A stretch of 64,000 bases of DNA from Trametes villosa (taxonomy: Eukaryota > Basidiomycota > Agaricomycetes > Polyporales > Polyporaceae), in the NCBI GenBank assembly GCA_002964805.2, contig PUDQ02000009.1:248001-312000 (forward strand), in the 5' to 3' direction. Under the pieces are notes generated by a model. That model saw nothing but the letters and a program-made list of their open reading frames with translations, was not told the DNA's origin and searched no databases. The position numbers and the translations under genes were made by a program. This document shows, in pieces, positions 10,962 through 21,226 of the stretch (within the stretch, counting starts at the first letter, position 1; every line of letters starts with the position of its first letter).

Positions 10962-12211
10962 ATGGCCGCTAAGAAAGTTTTGGTACTCCACGGGTGGGTC
11001 TAGGGCTTGTCGAAAGAGCTGTTACTGACGTGAATCAAAGCTACGCGCAGAGCGGAACGATCTTCAGCAAGCGGGTAGGCACATTCGAATGGTGAAAATC
11101 TGTGGACATAATATCATGTGTATCCTCTCTCCAGCTAGGCGCACTCCGCAAGGCTTGCGGCAAAGACATCGATCTCGGTACTTGCGCCTGAACTTTTTCA
11201 TTAGCGCCGAAACCTCATGCTGAACTTCATCCTAGTTTTCGTGGACGCGCCGCATGTTCTGACCCCTGCAGATCTTGCAGAGGCGTTCCAGACCTCCTCA
11301 GAGGCGTCCTCTCTAGATGACTTTGGTGCCGGCGAAGCAGCCACGGAAACCGACCCGGCGTTGGCACCCAGAGGGTGGTGGAGCGTCGATGCGACCCGCA
11401 CGAAGACCGACGGCCTGGAAGACTCGATCCTGCTCCTTCGTGACTATCTAGTCAAGGATCACTACGACGTCTGTGCTCTCTTGTTTCGATCATTAGCCTA
11501 GGCCTCACTGAACGCTTGTATGCAGGGTATCTTCGGATTCAGGTGAGAGCGGCCAGGAAGTCTTCTATATGTCGCAATGTCTTGCGCGCGAGCACTAACC
11601 TCCCCTGTTAACCAGCCAGGGCGCAGGTATGGCTGCGGTTATGACGGCTCTGGTATGTATTTTCCCAGACCTACGCTCACATAGTCTGATCCGGCGCGAC
11701 GCATAGCTCGAGCGACCGGAGGTGTTCCCGCCTGTCCTTGTGGACGGCAAGCCTCCCCACCCACCGTTGTGCGTACTGAATTCTCCCTCCTCGTTGGTGC
11801 CATTGCCTGACGTTCCCCAGCACGTTCTGCATAGCGGCCGCCGGGTTCAGGCCCCGAAGCGCCCTCTGCGACGCCATCTTCGAGCCCTCCTTCTCGACGC
11901 CCACGCTGCACATCCTCGGCAAAAACGATGTTCTCGTCGTCGAAGAGCGCTCGAAGCTCCTCATCGACATCTCTACGAATAGCCGCGTCGAGTATCACGA
12001 CGGCGGTGCGTCTTGCCCAGGGAGCTGTTGTGAGGGTCGCGTGCTGACTGTCGCGATTTTTGTAGGCCATTTCGTGCCATCGAAGGCGAACTGGCGGAAC
12101 TTCTTGAAGGCGTACCTGAAGGACCCCTTGGGGAACGTACCCTCACCGTCTGCCGCCGCCGCATCTCAGCCCGCGTCGGGCGCGGCTACGCCCGTCACCC
12201 CCGCCCCCTAG
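10962..12211 (+). CDS. FSH1-type serine hydrolase (262 aa, 9 exons)
   Basis: Exons: 10962-10993, 11041-11074, 11135-11177, 11236-11468, 11526-11542, 11616-11652, 11707-11768, 11821-12005, 12066-12211. Frame is kept at every junction and introns are 47-73 nt. The protein begins MAAKKVLVLHGYAQSG, the oxyanion strand and loop of the FSH family, followed by LVFVDAPHVL. The nucleophile elbow is GFSQGAG (Ser about 120), then ERPEVFPPVLVDGKPPHPPF. The acid is in GKNDVLV (Asp about 189) and the base in GGHFVPS (His about 216). The end is a low-complexity Ser/Ala/Pro tail. Members are small alpha/beta hydrolases related to yeast Fsh1-3 and human OVCA2; they cleave esters, and natural substrates are mostly unknown. 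The gene is divergent from the M20 peptidase and convergent with the membrane-protein gene to its right. Confidence 0.93.
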
Positions 12212-12635
12212 AGTCGTAGAAGTATAGGTGAGCTACTGCATCGATCACATGTCGACCTGCGGTTCACCATACTCTGAAGTGTAATCATGTAACAGAAACC
12301 TATAGAAGCACCACCGCGCTCGCGAATAGAACAAGTGCGTATACTGGTTGTAACATCCCGCAGCTCACTCGACGATAGGAGCATGTCGCACTAAGTATCT
12401 GGCGAAGGGCATTGCCCGTGCTCCCGCCTTCGTGGCCTGCGCCTTCTGATGCTTCTCTTAGTGTTGATCAAGCGGCGAAGTGGTCTAACGGTGTTTTGAC
12501 ACGTTCTACGTGAAGCGATATACATCTCTGGTAGCCGGAAGTAACGGTATAGTACAGCATGATATCGTGCGCAGGACTCGAGAAGCTGACGAAACATAAA
12601 ATACACAGATGATCGAGCCAAATGTACCAACAGCA
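12212..12635. other. Short region between convergent genes
   Basis: The 3' ends of the FSH1-type hydrolase and the membrane-protein locus face each other here. Nothing gene-like was seen; poly(A) signals for both are expected. Confidence 0.4.
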
Positions 12636-14015
12636 TCATCGCGACCCATTCACCAACGTAGCCGAACTACCTGCTCTCCGCCTGCTCGGTCTGGACGACA
12701 CAGGGATCAATGGTGCAGATGCACTTTCCGCCACGAAGGACGCAGTCGGAGCACCCTTGAAGTCCTCGTCGGGCGACTCGACGTCCGGTTCCTGGACCTT
12801 CTCCGGCTCCGACGTTGTTGGTTGCGCCGCTCTCGCTAGTGCTGCCTCGCGCGCGGTCTTCTCCGCCTTCTCTGCCGCCTCGCGTTCCTTCTTCATGGCC
12901 TTCTTCTGGTCTCAGTACGCCTGCTCGTCCGCGCGCAGCTTTCCGGGGAAGAATACTTCCAGCATCGCGAGCCCGACGCCCATCTCCTTCTCCTCTGCCT
13001 GCTTCAGCGCCTCCATGACCTTGCGTTCGTCCCTCACCACGCCTTCCGGCTCTAGATGGAAGCCAAGCGCCTCCGCGCTGCGCTGCGCCCCGGCCGCGAT
13101 GACGTTCTGCACCATACCGAGGCCGCCCACCGCCAGCAGGTACCACGCGTCGCCTTGCAAGCCCTCAACCGTGAGGAGAAGCACGACCCACAGAACACAG
13201 AGTATCGCGGACATGACTGCGGTGAATGTGCAGCGCTTGTCGCGCCCGCCCGCCAGGTCTTCCAGGCGAATGCCCGTGCGGTCGCTGATCACGACCATCG
13301 CGAACGTGCTTCCGTTCCCGCGCGTCAGACATACGACCTCGCGCCCTGTCTCCGGGTCGACATCGCGTGCCGCGTACTTCTCGTCGCGCCACTGCGGGAG
13401 GCCGCTCGCGGTGAGCGCTAGCGCGGTCCCTCCGGCTGCCACGACGAGCGGGATCCAGTTTCCGCTGAGCGCCCCCGGTATGGCGGCGATGACGAGCTGC
13501 GCGAGGATGACGAGCACGCCGCTCCAGTACACCCAGTCGCGCGCGAGAACGCCGGCTTGGGCCGCACAATCGCGCCGCGTGCGGAAGAACGCAATGGTGA
13601 GCGCCGAGTCGTCCTTGACCGTGCGCTTCTCGTAGTCGCGCAGAAGTCGGGCGAGCACCCAGCTCGCGTTCTCGCGCTCGTACCCCGTGCGCGCGTTCAC
13701 GACGGACGCGTGCATGTCCGGGGGCGGGAGGAGGCGGCCGTCGCCGACGGCTGCGGTGAGCGCGGAGACGGAGTACGCGAGCCAGCCGAAGGAGAAGGCT
13801 ACGGGCGCGAAGGGGCCCGGGCCGCTGCCGGCGAGCTGGGCGACCGCGCGCTGGACGATGTCGCCGCCGATGATCATGAGGATGGAGAGGATGTCGTCCG
13901 GGCTCTTCCAGGACGTGCTCTGGGCGGAGAAGTAGGGCTCGACGTTGCCAGGGCCGCCTGCAGCTGAGCGCGTCTCATGCAGCCCGAGGATGCCTCGTAG
14001 TCGTGGTGGTGGCAT
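12636..14015 (-). CDS. Polytopic membrane protein, copy 2, with in-frame TGA
   Basis: The frame starts at ATG 14015 (MPPPRLRGILGL), which matches the start of the paralogue at 30681. An ATG at 14093 is also in frame but overlaps a segment that aligns with the paralogue's promoter, so I prefer 14015. The frame meets TGA at 12912-12914, giving 367 aa. The same frame then stays open to a stop at 12636-12638, and the translation keeps matching the paralogue's tail, including SSRPSRRRA..ATLV. In the paralogue the TGA position is a Trp codon (KAYWDRK). Hydrophobic segments are seen at about 70-95, 168-213 and 265-312, with VVNARTGY, LTRGNGSTFAMVVISD and GIRLEDLAGGRDKR blocks between. The downstream tail is charged and helical. 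Either the gene is truncated by a nonsense change, or the stop is read through, or it is a sequence error. Function is unknown. Confidence 0.8.
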
Positions 14016-15189
14016 GATGACTGCACGGCGTATTCCCTGAGACGCGGGGTGGAGGGGGTAAATAGGGTATGAGGGTGGTCCGAGGGCGCCCATATACCCG
14101 GCTATGCCTGTCCATGTTCACTGGCATCGCCTGCCAAGGCGGGCAAAGCGGTGAGTCGCAATGAATTTGAAGGATCGATATGTGCTCTTAGAGTTCAAAC
14201 TCTCTCCGGTGACCGCCGCGGTGAGGCCTTGACGCCTCGAGGCCTCAGCTTGCGGTGTGAGTCAAGAGCGGCTTCGCATGGTAGATTTAAGGTGGATCCA
14301 TTCTTCGTCCGTCGAGCCACCGCTGGTCTGACGGGTGCTCAAGTGTAGATCGGTATCAACGAGCCGCTCGAAGCACTAGCAATGCGCTAGTACTAGCATT
14401 CAGTCGGAGTAAGCATGTACGTTGGTTTGTATCATTTCCGGATTGGCCCGCAAAGCTGTGTCTAACCTTCTCAGCTTCCTCCAACGCGCATGTATTACTG
14501 CGCGAAGCAGCGTTCCGGTGCTCCCTCCTCGTGGCGTGCGCGTTCTCAGGCTTCCCTCAGGTATCACTGAGCTCGCGGCAACGACCCGGTTGTGCACCCT
14601 CCGGAGGGAGTTGCATACAGCGAGCAGACACCACGCGTCGCCCTGCAGGCCCCCACTTCGAGCAGGAGCACAACTCAGAACACGGCGGATATAAGCATGC
14701 GGTGCATATATTACCCGCCTGCGCGGACGTCAATCGCGACCACCGCGGACATGCTTCAAGCCCTGCCCGCGCTTGGGGCACGGAACCTGGCGTCCTGTGT
14801 GCGGTGGCCTGTATATCCAGGGTATGTCTTCTCTCACGCTTCATGATGTAGTCGGCTGTGACACCGTACACGCACGTAGCATGCTTCGAGTGTTTGCGCG
14901 CCGAGATTGCCTTGTATTCGACATGCCACACCGCTACTACCAGCCTCACCAAAACTCCGTTTTCGGAGTGTCGCGTGTTGTTCTCCGAGTGGCACGTCGC
15001 CAACGGCACATTGTCAACAATGCTAGTGCTTATGTCCGGTCGCACCTCCCGCTGCTTGATGCTCCCGGCGTGCACTCGGGCGTTGTATATGCATTGTAAT
15101 CCTATATTGGTTCTCTTTGTTGCTATGCAGTATTTAGACCCCTCTTGGCAGGTATCGTCAGTTGTATGCTGCGAGGGATCCACACCGAG
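14016..15189. other. Intergenic: membrane-protein promoter, a relic, and the F-box leader region
   Basis: The left part holds the promoter of the membrane-protein gene, which aligns with that of copy 3 (a TATATGGGCG-type segment near 14081-14095). The middle holds the relic at 14565-14690. From about 14850 the sequence aligns with the upstream regions of two other class B F-box genes. Confidence 0.55.
14565..14690 (-). pseudogene. Relic of the polytopic membrane-protein gene
   Basis: On the minus strand this stretch reads GLQGDAWCLLAV, against GLQGDAWYLLAV in the two intact copies. A weaker match on either side follows the same order: VLSCAPARS against VLWVVLLLTVE, and HNRVVAASS against QNVIAAGA. 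No other block of the family was found in place, so only about 40 codons remain. It lies less than 1 kb from copy 2 and has the same orientation. Confidence 0.65.
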
Positions 15190-15399
15190 GTGAGCCTTTG
15201 AGCCCCTGCCTTCACCTCTCTTTGATTTACGCTGACCTGTGCCACCTTCGCAACCAGTTTACGCCGTCATAGACCCGAGAGAGAGTCGCTATCATTCACA
15301 GTCGTACCCGACCGTTCGAGGAACTCCGGTATGTAGCATACATGTCGATCCTATGCCACTCAAGCTACTTCTCACGAACACCGCAGGGGCGTCGCCATC
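15100..15399 (+). promoter_or_regulatory. Conserved class B promoter and two-intron leader
   Basis: A TATA-like TATTTAGAC lies near 15129. The sequence then aligns with the leaders at 24410-24671 and 38722-39010. Two introns are predicted before the start codon: 15190-15257 (GTGAGC..ACCAG, 68 nt) and 15329-15386 (GTATGT..CGCAG, 58 nt). The second intron ends 13 nt before the ATG at 15400. Confidence 0.6.
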
Positions 15400-17151
15400 A
15401 TGATGTCCGAGAACATGTCGGATATCCTCCGCGCAGACAGTATGCAACCGCCGCTCTACGGCCTCCCTCCTCTAGGGGCCATGCCGATGGTCACCCAGTC
15501 AGCTACGTTAGACGAGACGCTCACCATCCTCGGGGAGAGGAAGAAGTGGCTCGACATGGAACTCCTCGAAACCCACGCTCTTCTCAATGCTTACGCTCAG
15601 ATCAACAGGCTTCCCATCGAGATTCTCGCCGAGATTATGATGTACATCCAAGAGGATGACAGCAGGTCGTACCAGACGGTCTGCCGTCACTGGTTCGTCG
15701 TCGCCGCTTCCACACCCAGGCTTTGGCAAGACCTGGTTGTCGGCAGGAGCTTGAGCTACTTCCGCACCGCGGTGGCTCGCTCGAAGGCCGCGCCGATCTC
15801 CGTCACCATAATCCACGCTCCCCAACCGCTTGTCGACGCAGCGTTGAAGCTCCTCGCTTGGACGCCAGGCGTGCCGCAACGCGTCCGTCTTCTCAGCATA
15901 AATCAGCTGGAATGCAGCGAAAGCGCCTTCATATCCCTTGCTACCCTGCTGCAGCATCCTATGCCTGCCCTCGAATTTCTGTTCTACAGTACCTGTCCTA
16001 GTCCTCTCGAGGACCTCCCGGATTTGAAAGCCATAGACCTTGCACCCCAGTACCTTCCCAAGCTCACCTACATCGCTGCCTTCGGTGTCCATCTCTCCCT
16101 CTCCCCGCTATTCGAACAAGTGACCACCCTTCAACTTGGTGGGCGCCAAACGCTAGGCCGACTCACACTGGCAGGACTTATCAAGACCATTCAGGCGTGC
16201 AACAACTTGCAAGACCTCGTAGTCATGTCCATGGATCGCCAGGCGACGGGAAGCGGTCTCCTCCTCCCTGCGGGCCTACGTCACCACTCGCTCCCCAGGC
16301 TGCGACGGTTACACATGAGCGATGTCGACATAACGATAGCAAAGACCATTCTCTCCACATTCAGTCTTCCGGCCACAGCAAAGATTTCCGTCGAGTGCGG
16401 TTTCGATCCCGGGACCCCTGCAGAAGAGGCCGCTAATGGCCTACGAGCGCTCATACCGGACGACCGAAGTGGCCTCCAAGCCTTCTTCAGCACGCTCACC
16501 CGAGTGCACATCGGTCACTCCGGGCCATACTCTCTCTCAGGGTACTGTGCCGACTCCGGCGGCGAATCCGACATGGTTCAACACGACCGGTCCCATGGCC
16601 AATCGAACCTGTCGATCAGCCTCAAGCGTGCCGGGTTTCTTCCCCCCGAGGCCATGGTGGTCGACAGCCTCGACGTCTTGCACGCTGCACCTCTCGAGGA
16701 GCTGTCTATCCAACTGCGCCCTTACGATATTGCTAGCGTCAACTGGCGCGCGGTGTTTGCGCGCTTCCCCGGGCTGCGCCATCTCGCCGTTAGCGTGTAC
16801 GGCTCTGGTTTGGAGGACGAGGGTGCGCTCGCCTATGTGGAGAGCCTTAACCCAAGGCGTGCGCCTGAGGGAACCCGTGCAGAAGACCGCCTTCTACTGC
16901 CGGAGCTTCGGTCGTTGGAACTTGCGGGTTTCTATGCGGATGACGCGGCTTTCCCGGTCTACGTGAACGCAATGCTCGAGGCTAGGAAGGCCGCCCTGGA
17001 CGCGTCGGAAGTTCTCGAAGAGCTCGCTTTCAAGCTGAAGCAGCGAGGGCATGACGATTTCTTTGGCTTTCAGGAGTGCGAGGCGAGGTATTTGGAGAGG
17101 TTTCGGTCGTATGCGGCGCGGGTGACGTGCAAACAATGTTATGGGATGTAG
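15400..17151 (+). CDS. F-box protein, class B (583 aa)
   Basis: One coding exon from ATG 15400 (MMSENMSDILRAD). PPLYGLPPLGAMP at about 17-29 is the class B version of the N-terminal motif, followed by a helical stretch and the F-box at 67-110 (INRLPIEILAEIMMYIQ, then VCRHWFVVAASTPRLWQ). Only about 15 residues separate the two F-box halves, the shortest spacer in the cluster. C-terminal class blocks: SLDVLHAAPLEELSIQL, VNWRAVFARFPGLRHL and LNPRRAPEGTRAEDRLLLPEL. The gene probably encodes an SCF substrate adaptor. Close relatives are at 24602-26434 and 36949-38721; all three share the leader structure. Confidence 0.92.
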   Translation: MMSENMSDILRADSMQPPLYGLPPLGAMPMVTQSATLDETLTILGERKKWLDMELLETHALLNAYAQINRLPIEILAEIMMYIQEDDSRSYQTVCRHWFVVAASTPRLWQDLVVGRSLSYFRTAVARSKAAPISVTIIHAPQPLVDAALKLLAWTPGVPQRVRLLSINQLECSESAFISLATLLQHPMPALEFLFYSTCPSPLEDLPDLKAIDLAPQYLPKLTYIAAFGVHLSLSPLFEQVTTLQLGGRQTLGRLTLAGLIKTIQACNNLQDLVVMSMDRQATGSGLLLPAGLRHHSLPRLRRLHMSDVDITIAKTILSTFSLPATAKISVECGFDPGTPAEEAANGLRALIPDDRSGLQAFFSTLTRVHIGHSGPYSLSGYCADSGGESDMVQHDRSHGQSNLSISLKRAGFLPPEAMVVDSLDVLHAAPLEELSIQLRPYDIASVNWRAVFARFPGLRHLAVSVYGSGLEDEGALAYVESLNPRRAPEGTRAEDRLLLPELRSLELAGFYADDAAFPVYVNAMLEARKAALDASEVLEELAFKLKQRGHDDFFGFQECEARYLERFRSYAARVTCKQCYGM

Positions 17152-17720
17152 GAGCGTAATACTGTCTGGAATCAGATGCAGAAATGTACCTGGATGTTCT
17201 ACGAACGAATCTCGAGAACTGTTTGCGGCAATTGTACGTAGCTGACCTAGAGCCGTCGTCAGTGAAGCTAGGAAAGCTAGAACTTGCATTCTATCATTGC
17301 ACTGTGGCTTCTCGAGACTCTTCCACGAGCCTTTGAGCAGGGGGCATTGCGGCGATATCGCACTGCAACACCAGCAAGACTTATGTGCACAGCGTGCCTC
17401 ACGTGCCCCCAATTCCCCCACAGGTCGCCAATTTCGGCACGAACCTGATTGAGCGACCACGACTCGAACCCAGTGGGGCGTACATTGCATAGACGGGACG
17501 CGCAGACGGAACAGGCATTATCCAACGCAAACTCCGTTGGGCGACGTCTAGACTACTTTTGTGCACAGAGGGCCATTACGTAGGAATTGCAGTAGTGAAA
17601 TACGCGGAGATGCTTCGGATCCCGCGGGTGTGCTAGTATATGTTTTGACTCTGGAACAATGATCAGTATATGCGGCAGTTCAGAGCGGACTCACTTACAC
17701 ACATAGTTCGAACGTGACTG
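17152..17720. other. Region between convergent F-box genes
   Basis: The genes at 15400-17151 (plus) and 17721-19649 (minus) point at each other. No coding feature was recognised. A GGTTCGAGTC box on the minus strand near 17460-17472 was examined and rejected as a tRNA. Confidence 0.45.
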
Positions 17721-19649
17721 CTAGGAGCCGGCGCTGGCGGAGTCCGTAGCTTCCTCGTCCTGCGCGAACGTCAACAGTGAGACGCAGGTCGCGCCGAACG
17801 CCGCAGCGATAAAAGGGGAACTCACCGACTCAATGGGCTTGCCCCAGAACTCCCGGCTAGAGCACCAGTTGAAGTCGCCCCGACACTCAACCGTGTCGAC
17901 TAGCTCTTGGCTGCGCAAAAATCCCGTATACCGCGCTGCCCTTTCATCGGAGACGAGCAAGAGCGGATAGCTCTGACCTAGTCGCTGGACCCCGACGCGC
18001 AGCCGGGTGAGACGTTTCCCCATGCCCTTCCTGGTCTTCAAGCACACGGCGATGAGTGCCACGATTTCGGCGTCGTCGTCCGCGTCCGAGACGGCCACGC
18101 CTAGCTCCCTGAGCCTGGGCGAGGTGGCAGCCCCGTCAGGTTGCCTGGAAGCGAGTACCTTCAGGAGGTCTTGCATGGTGTGATTGGTGGCCCAGGTGGA
18201 AGCGGCGGCGACGGCGAGGCGGCGGAGAAGGGGGAAGGCGCCTAGGATGGAAGCCCAGTCAGCGGCGGCCACGGTGCCCTTGGCAATCCCATGTATCTTC
18301 AGCTCGACCAGGGGTGCGTTGCCGAAGACGCCAAGAAGAGCCTCGCGAAGGTTCGTGGAGCGGCTGCTTGAGGAGAGCGAGAAGTCCGCCTCCTCGAGGC
18401 TCCCATAGAAGTGGTCCTGGAAGTCGTCTGCCCCGTGTATGCCCAATGACACGCCGGCCTGGGTAGCCGACGTCAACAGAGGTAGACCAATTTTGACTGT
18501 GGGGAGGCAGGCCGCGAGAGGGCTGGGCGCGTGATCCGGGTCGGGGTCGTCAAACTCGTCCTCGCCATCGTAGTACTCGGTGAGCTTGGTGATATCGACG
18601 TCGGCAGTATCCGGCAGGGAAAGCGCACTAAGGAACCGCGCAGTGTATGGAGCGACGTCCTCCATACCGAAGCAGTCGAATGTTTGGGGGAGGACAAGCT
18701 GCGGCAGGGGGTGAGAGGCGTCTCGGGTCCAGGCACGGAGGTCGGGGTCGTGGAAGCGATATCGTGATAGATTGAGGGACTCCAGCTTCTTGCAGTCCTT
18801 CAAGGACTCTAGGAAGCGGACGAGAGGAACCTCTCGGCAAATCGCGTTAGATAGGAATACTTCCGTCACGGAAGGGGCAAGCGCCGAGATGTTATCCAGG
18901 ACGACACTGCGCAACTTCAGGGTTGTGAGGCTGGGGTACTGGTGCTCTTGAGGCTCGAAGCGGAAGAGAGGCATGCCTTGGGCGATATACCCGAAGGGGT
19001 CATTTTCCCGGGCCTCCTCCGGAAGTTCGGGTGTATCGGTCCAGAGCTCCCAGCTGTATTTTCCAAACGCGACCTGCAGGACGGCGAGATGGGGCATGTC
19101 TCCGTTCCTCAGGAAATCCGACACCACGGCGGATTGGTCCCGAGGAAGCCACTCGAAATCTAGCTCCCACAAGCGCGACCGGTGCGGTTTCAGTGATTCC
19201 AAGAAGGGCTCCAGGTCACGAGTAGCGGAGAATGACAGTTCTAAGAGCATCGTTGCAGAGCGCTCTAGGAAGAGCCGGAAGAGGCTAAGGTGGAGCTCCG
19301 CGCCCACGTAGATTGTCCGCCAGAGGAGCGGAGTCGCGCAGGCAATCGTACGCCACGCACGACAGACGCTGACGAGCCCGTACCACGAGCCGAGCTGCTT
19401 CCGTGGCTCCTCCGAAAGCTCCGAGTTACTGCGTTTTTGCACAATGAGGAAGATTTCCACGAAGATCTCGACCGGGAGGCGGTTGATAGGGGCAATGGAG
19501 TTCGAGAGCGCGTTGACAGCGCGAATTCGGTCGTCCAGCTGCTTCTGCTGTTGTAGGAGTTTGGTGCGAGCGGCCGCGATCTGTGCGTGCGAGGAGGCTG
19601 CGGATAGCCCACCCTCGTGAAGGGGTTCGTCTTCGCCGAGCGTCGACAT
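17721..19649 (-). CDS. F-box protein, class C (642 aa)
   Basis: The start is taken as ATG 19649 (MSTLGEDEP); the frame extends upstream only to a TTG. The paralogue at 51859 begins with a matching MSAFSRDES. After about 30 variable residues comes a coiled segment (AARTKLLQQQKQLDDRIRAV), then the F-box at about 52-115: INRLPVEIFVEIFLIVQKR and VSVCRAWRTIACATPLLWRTI. The C-terminal part has VRFLESLKDCKKLESLNLSRY-type leucine-rich strands, YDGEDEFDDPDPDHAPSPLAACLP, and AADWASILGAFPLLRRLAV. This class keeps the canonical W..VCR.WR..A..TP.LWR motif better than the others. It stands head to head with the relic at 20985, as its paralogue does with the gene at 49167. SCF adaptor role inferred. Confidence 0.9.
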   Translation of the reverse strand: MSTLGEDEPLHEGGLSAASSHAQIAAARTKLLQQQKQLDDRIRAVNALSNSIAPINRLPVEIFVEIFLIVQKRSNSELSEEPRKQLGSWYGLVSVCRAWRTIACATPLLWRTIYVGAELHLSLFRLFLERSATMLLELSFSATRDLEPFLESLKPHRSRLWELDFEWLPRDQSAVVSDFLRNGDMPHLAVLQVAFGKYSWELWTDTPELPEEARENDPFGYIAQGMPLFRFEPQEHQYPSLTTLKLRSVVLDNISALAPSVTEVFLSNAICREVPLVRFLESLKDCKKLESLNLSRYRFHDPDLRAWTRDASHPLPQLVLPQTFDCFGMEDVAPYTARFLSALSLPDTADVDITKLTEYYDGEDEFDDPDPDHAPSPLAACLPTVKIGLPLLTSATQAGVSLGIHGADDFQDHFYGSLEEADFSLSSSSRSTNLREALLGVFGNAPLVELKIHGIAKGTVAAADWASILGAFPLLRRLAVAAASTWATNHTMQDLLKVLASRQPDGAATSPRLRELGVAVSDADDDAEIVALIAVCLKTRKGMGKRLTRLRVGVQRLGQSYPLLLVSDERAARYTGFLRSQELVDTVECRGDFNWCSSREFWGKPIESVSSPFIAAAFGATCVSLLTFAQDEEATDSASAGS

Positions 19650-20984
19650 GTCGGGCAATGCAATTGACCCGATGCTTCTGTAGCTGCTGTAGCATAGTTA
19701 TGTCAGGATCAATTGCGCAAGGTAGAGCGATCGGAGAGGTATAATCCATAGCAGCCGAAGTGGAAGATGAAGAAACTCGCATTGCCGGCGAGCTTAGCGT
19801 TGCGAAAATAGCCGAACACACAATCCCAAGGTAGCGCACTCACCACAGTGGTTTTTTATGGATCCTATGCCTGAGGAAATTCCAGGGAGGAGGAGCAAAG
19901 GCCACAACACGACGGTAAAAGGCAAAAAGCTAAAACTGGGGATAGGGGTTAGTAGCAGATCGTAAACCACGTGACCGGCAGTCGCGCGTAGGCGCCTACG
20001 CGCATCCACCGCCGTGAGCGACATCGCCTAGTTATCGAGCAGGTCTGCTAGCAGCAAAGACAAACGCTGTCGAGGCAAGACATCGAATATATAAGCCGGC
20101 ACATTTGCGGAAGATGCTGGCGCCATTTAGATTGGAGACTCGGAGGATAAGTATTGTGTCCCACCGGTCCAATCAACGTAGCTCCAGCAGAACGATAGCA
20201 GCAGAGCGTTCTGGAAAGACCCAGAACGACAGTGCAGTTGTCTTCGCCTTCAAAGAGCTTCAGGCTTGCGTGAACACAGATCTGCATGCGCTCGCTGTGG
20301 CGTGACATGACCCGGTCTGGTTGTCTGGTTCGAGAGGGTGCTTGCAGCATGCATCGGCCTACACGCCGGGATAGGATATAAGCACGAGAGCTTAGAGCAG
20401 CAGGCACTCAACAGGAGCTCTGGAGTTGGAAAGTGCGACGCGTGACGACAGAGCGGGTCTAGCTGCCGGCTTCCTGCGCTTCGCCAACAGATGGCGGTAA
20501 CTTGCGTATGCGAAGGCGACTCGCAGGCGCGAGGGGACCATCACCACCCATCTCAAACATTATGCAGCTTGAAACCTGTAAGATTATCTGCTAGTATGTC
20601 AGAAGTGCGTAAAGTGGAACAGAGCAAGGGGAATAAAGACCCGGATAGGCTCACCCCGAGATTAAGTTTCGCGACGAGAATGAAGAGCCTATACCTCTAC
20701 GATTCCCGTGATCGCTTTGAAGGCAGCTGACAGACAGATACACACAGGCCGTATGTGGTGTATGTCGCGAATGGGACGGTCTGGCTGGTGGAGGATGCGG
20801 TGGAACAGTTGGCAAATAAGCGCCGAATATCCACGGGACTCGGCCATTTCGGGAACACCGCCGCTCTGGTTGGCGTCTTTTCCTTTCCTGATTCGCCTCA
20901 GGTCAGAGGTTCGTTCGCCCGCAACCCACCCTTTACGCAGTGACCACTGCTGCTACCCCTCCTTTCAAACTCGAAGACTGCGCT
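19650..20984. other. Large intergenic stretch, no gene recognised
   Basis: About 1.3 kb between a class C F-box gene reading left and an F-box relic reading right. The position corresponds, in mirror image, to 50895-51858 in the other block. The missing N-terminal part of the decayed F-box gene should have been at about 20000-20900, but nothing recognisable remains. Confidence 0.45.
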
Positions 20985-21226
20985 CACCGAGATCTGCTAA
21001 GACTACTTTTTGCCTGTGGCATACAGGGACGCACTCTCAATATTCAATGACAGCGCCAAGCCTCCAAGCAGCCGGAGTCCTCAGCGAGACGAAAGCACTC
21101 GAGGGGATGTCGCTGTCGCTGGACTGCTATCTCACCAACGAGATTATTGAACAGAACAAGGCACTGTGCACAGTTGAACTTAGACCGTACACTGAGAACC
21201 TAACGTACGAACGGAACCCGGTGTAA
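20985..21226 (+). pseudogene. F-box relic, C-terminal fragments of a class B gene
   Basis: The frame around 20990-21055 reads LTEIC*DYFLPVAYRDALSIFND, against LEVARTELYYEDRRLVAYADALPTSND in the gene at 49167-50894. The sequence then jumps about 120 codons and resumes, in another frame, as ETKALEGMSLSLD..ENLTYERNPV, against GTKALEELELELD..GKLTYTRNLT, ending at the matching stop. An in-frame stop, a frame change and an internal deletion make this a dead gene. The 3' flank (GGAGGTATGCGTGCATTC and onward) also matches the 3' flank of the intact gene. Confidence 0.8.

Noticed and set aside
13557..13967. Long plus-strand frames across the membrane-protein genes (also 30013-30666 and 12622-13635)
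   Set aside because: They are antisense to a frame conserved between three paralogues, and arise from the high GC content and codon bias.
14015..14093. Upstream ATG at 14093 extending the membrane-protein copy 2 by 26 residues
   Set aside because: The segment aligns with the promoter and leader of copy 3 and contains the likely TATA region.
14557..15183. 208-codon minus-strand frame upstream of the class B gene
   Set aside because: It runs antisense through a relic and a conserved leader; similarity to other loci is at the DNA level in promoter regions, not in protein-coding sense.
17440..17500. GGTTCGAGTC on the minus strand, resembling a tRNA B box
   Set aside because: The flanks do not form a T-arm with a 7-base loop, and no A box or acceptor stem could be found at the right distance.
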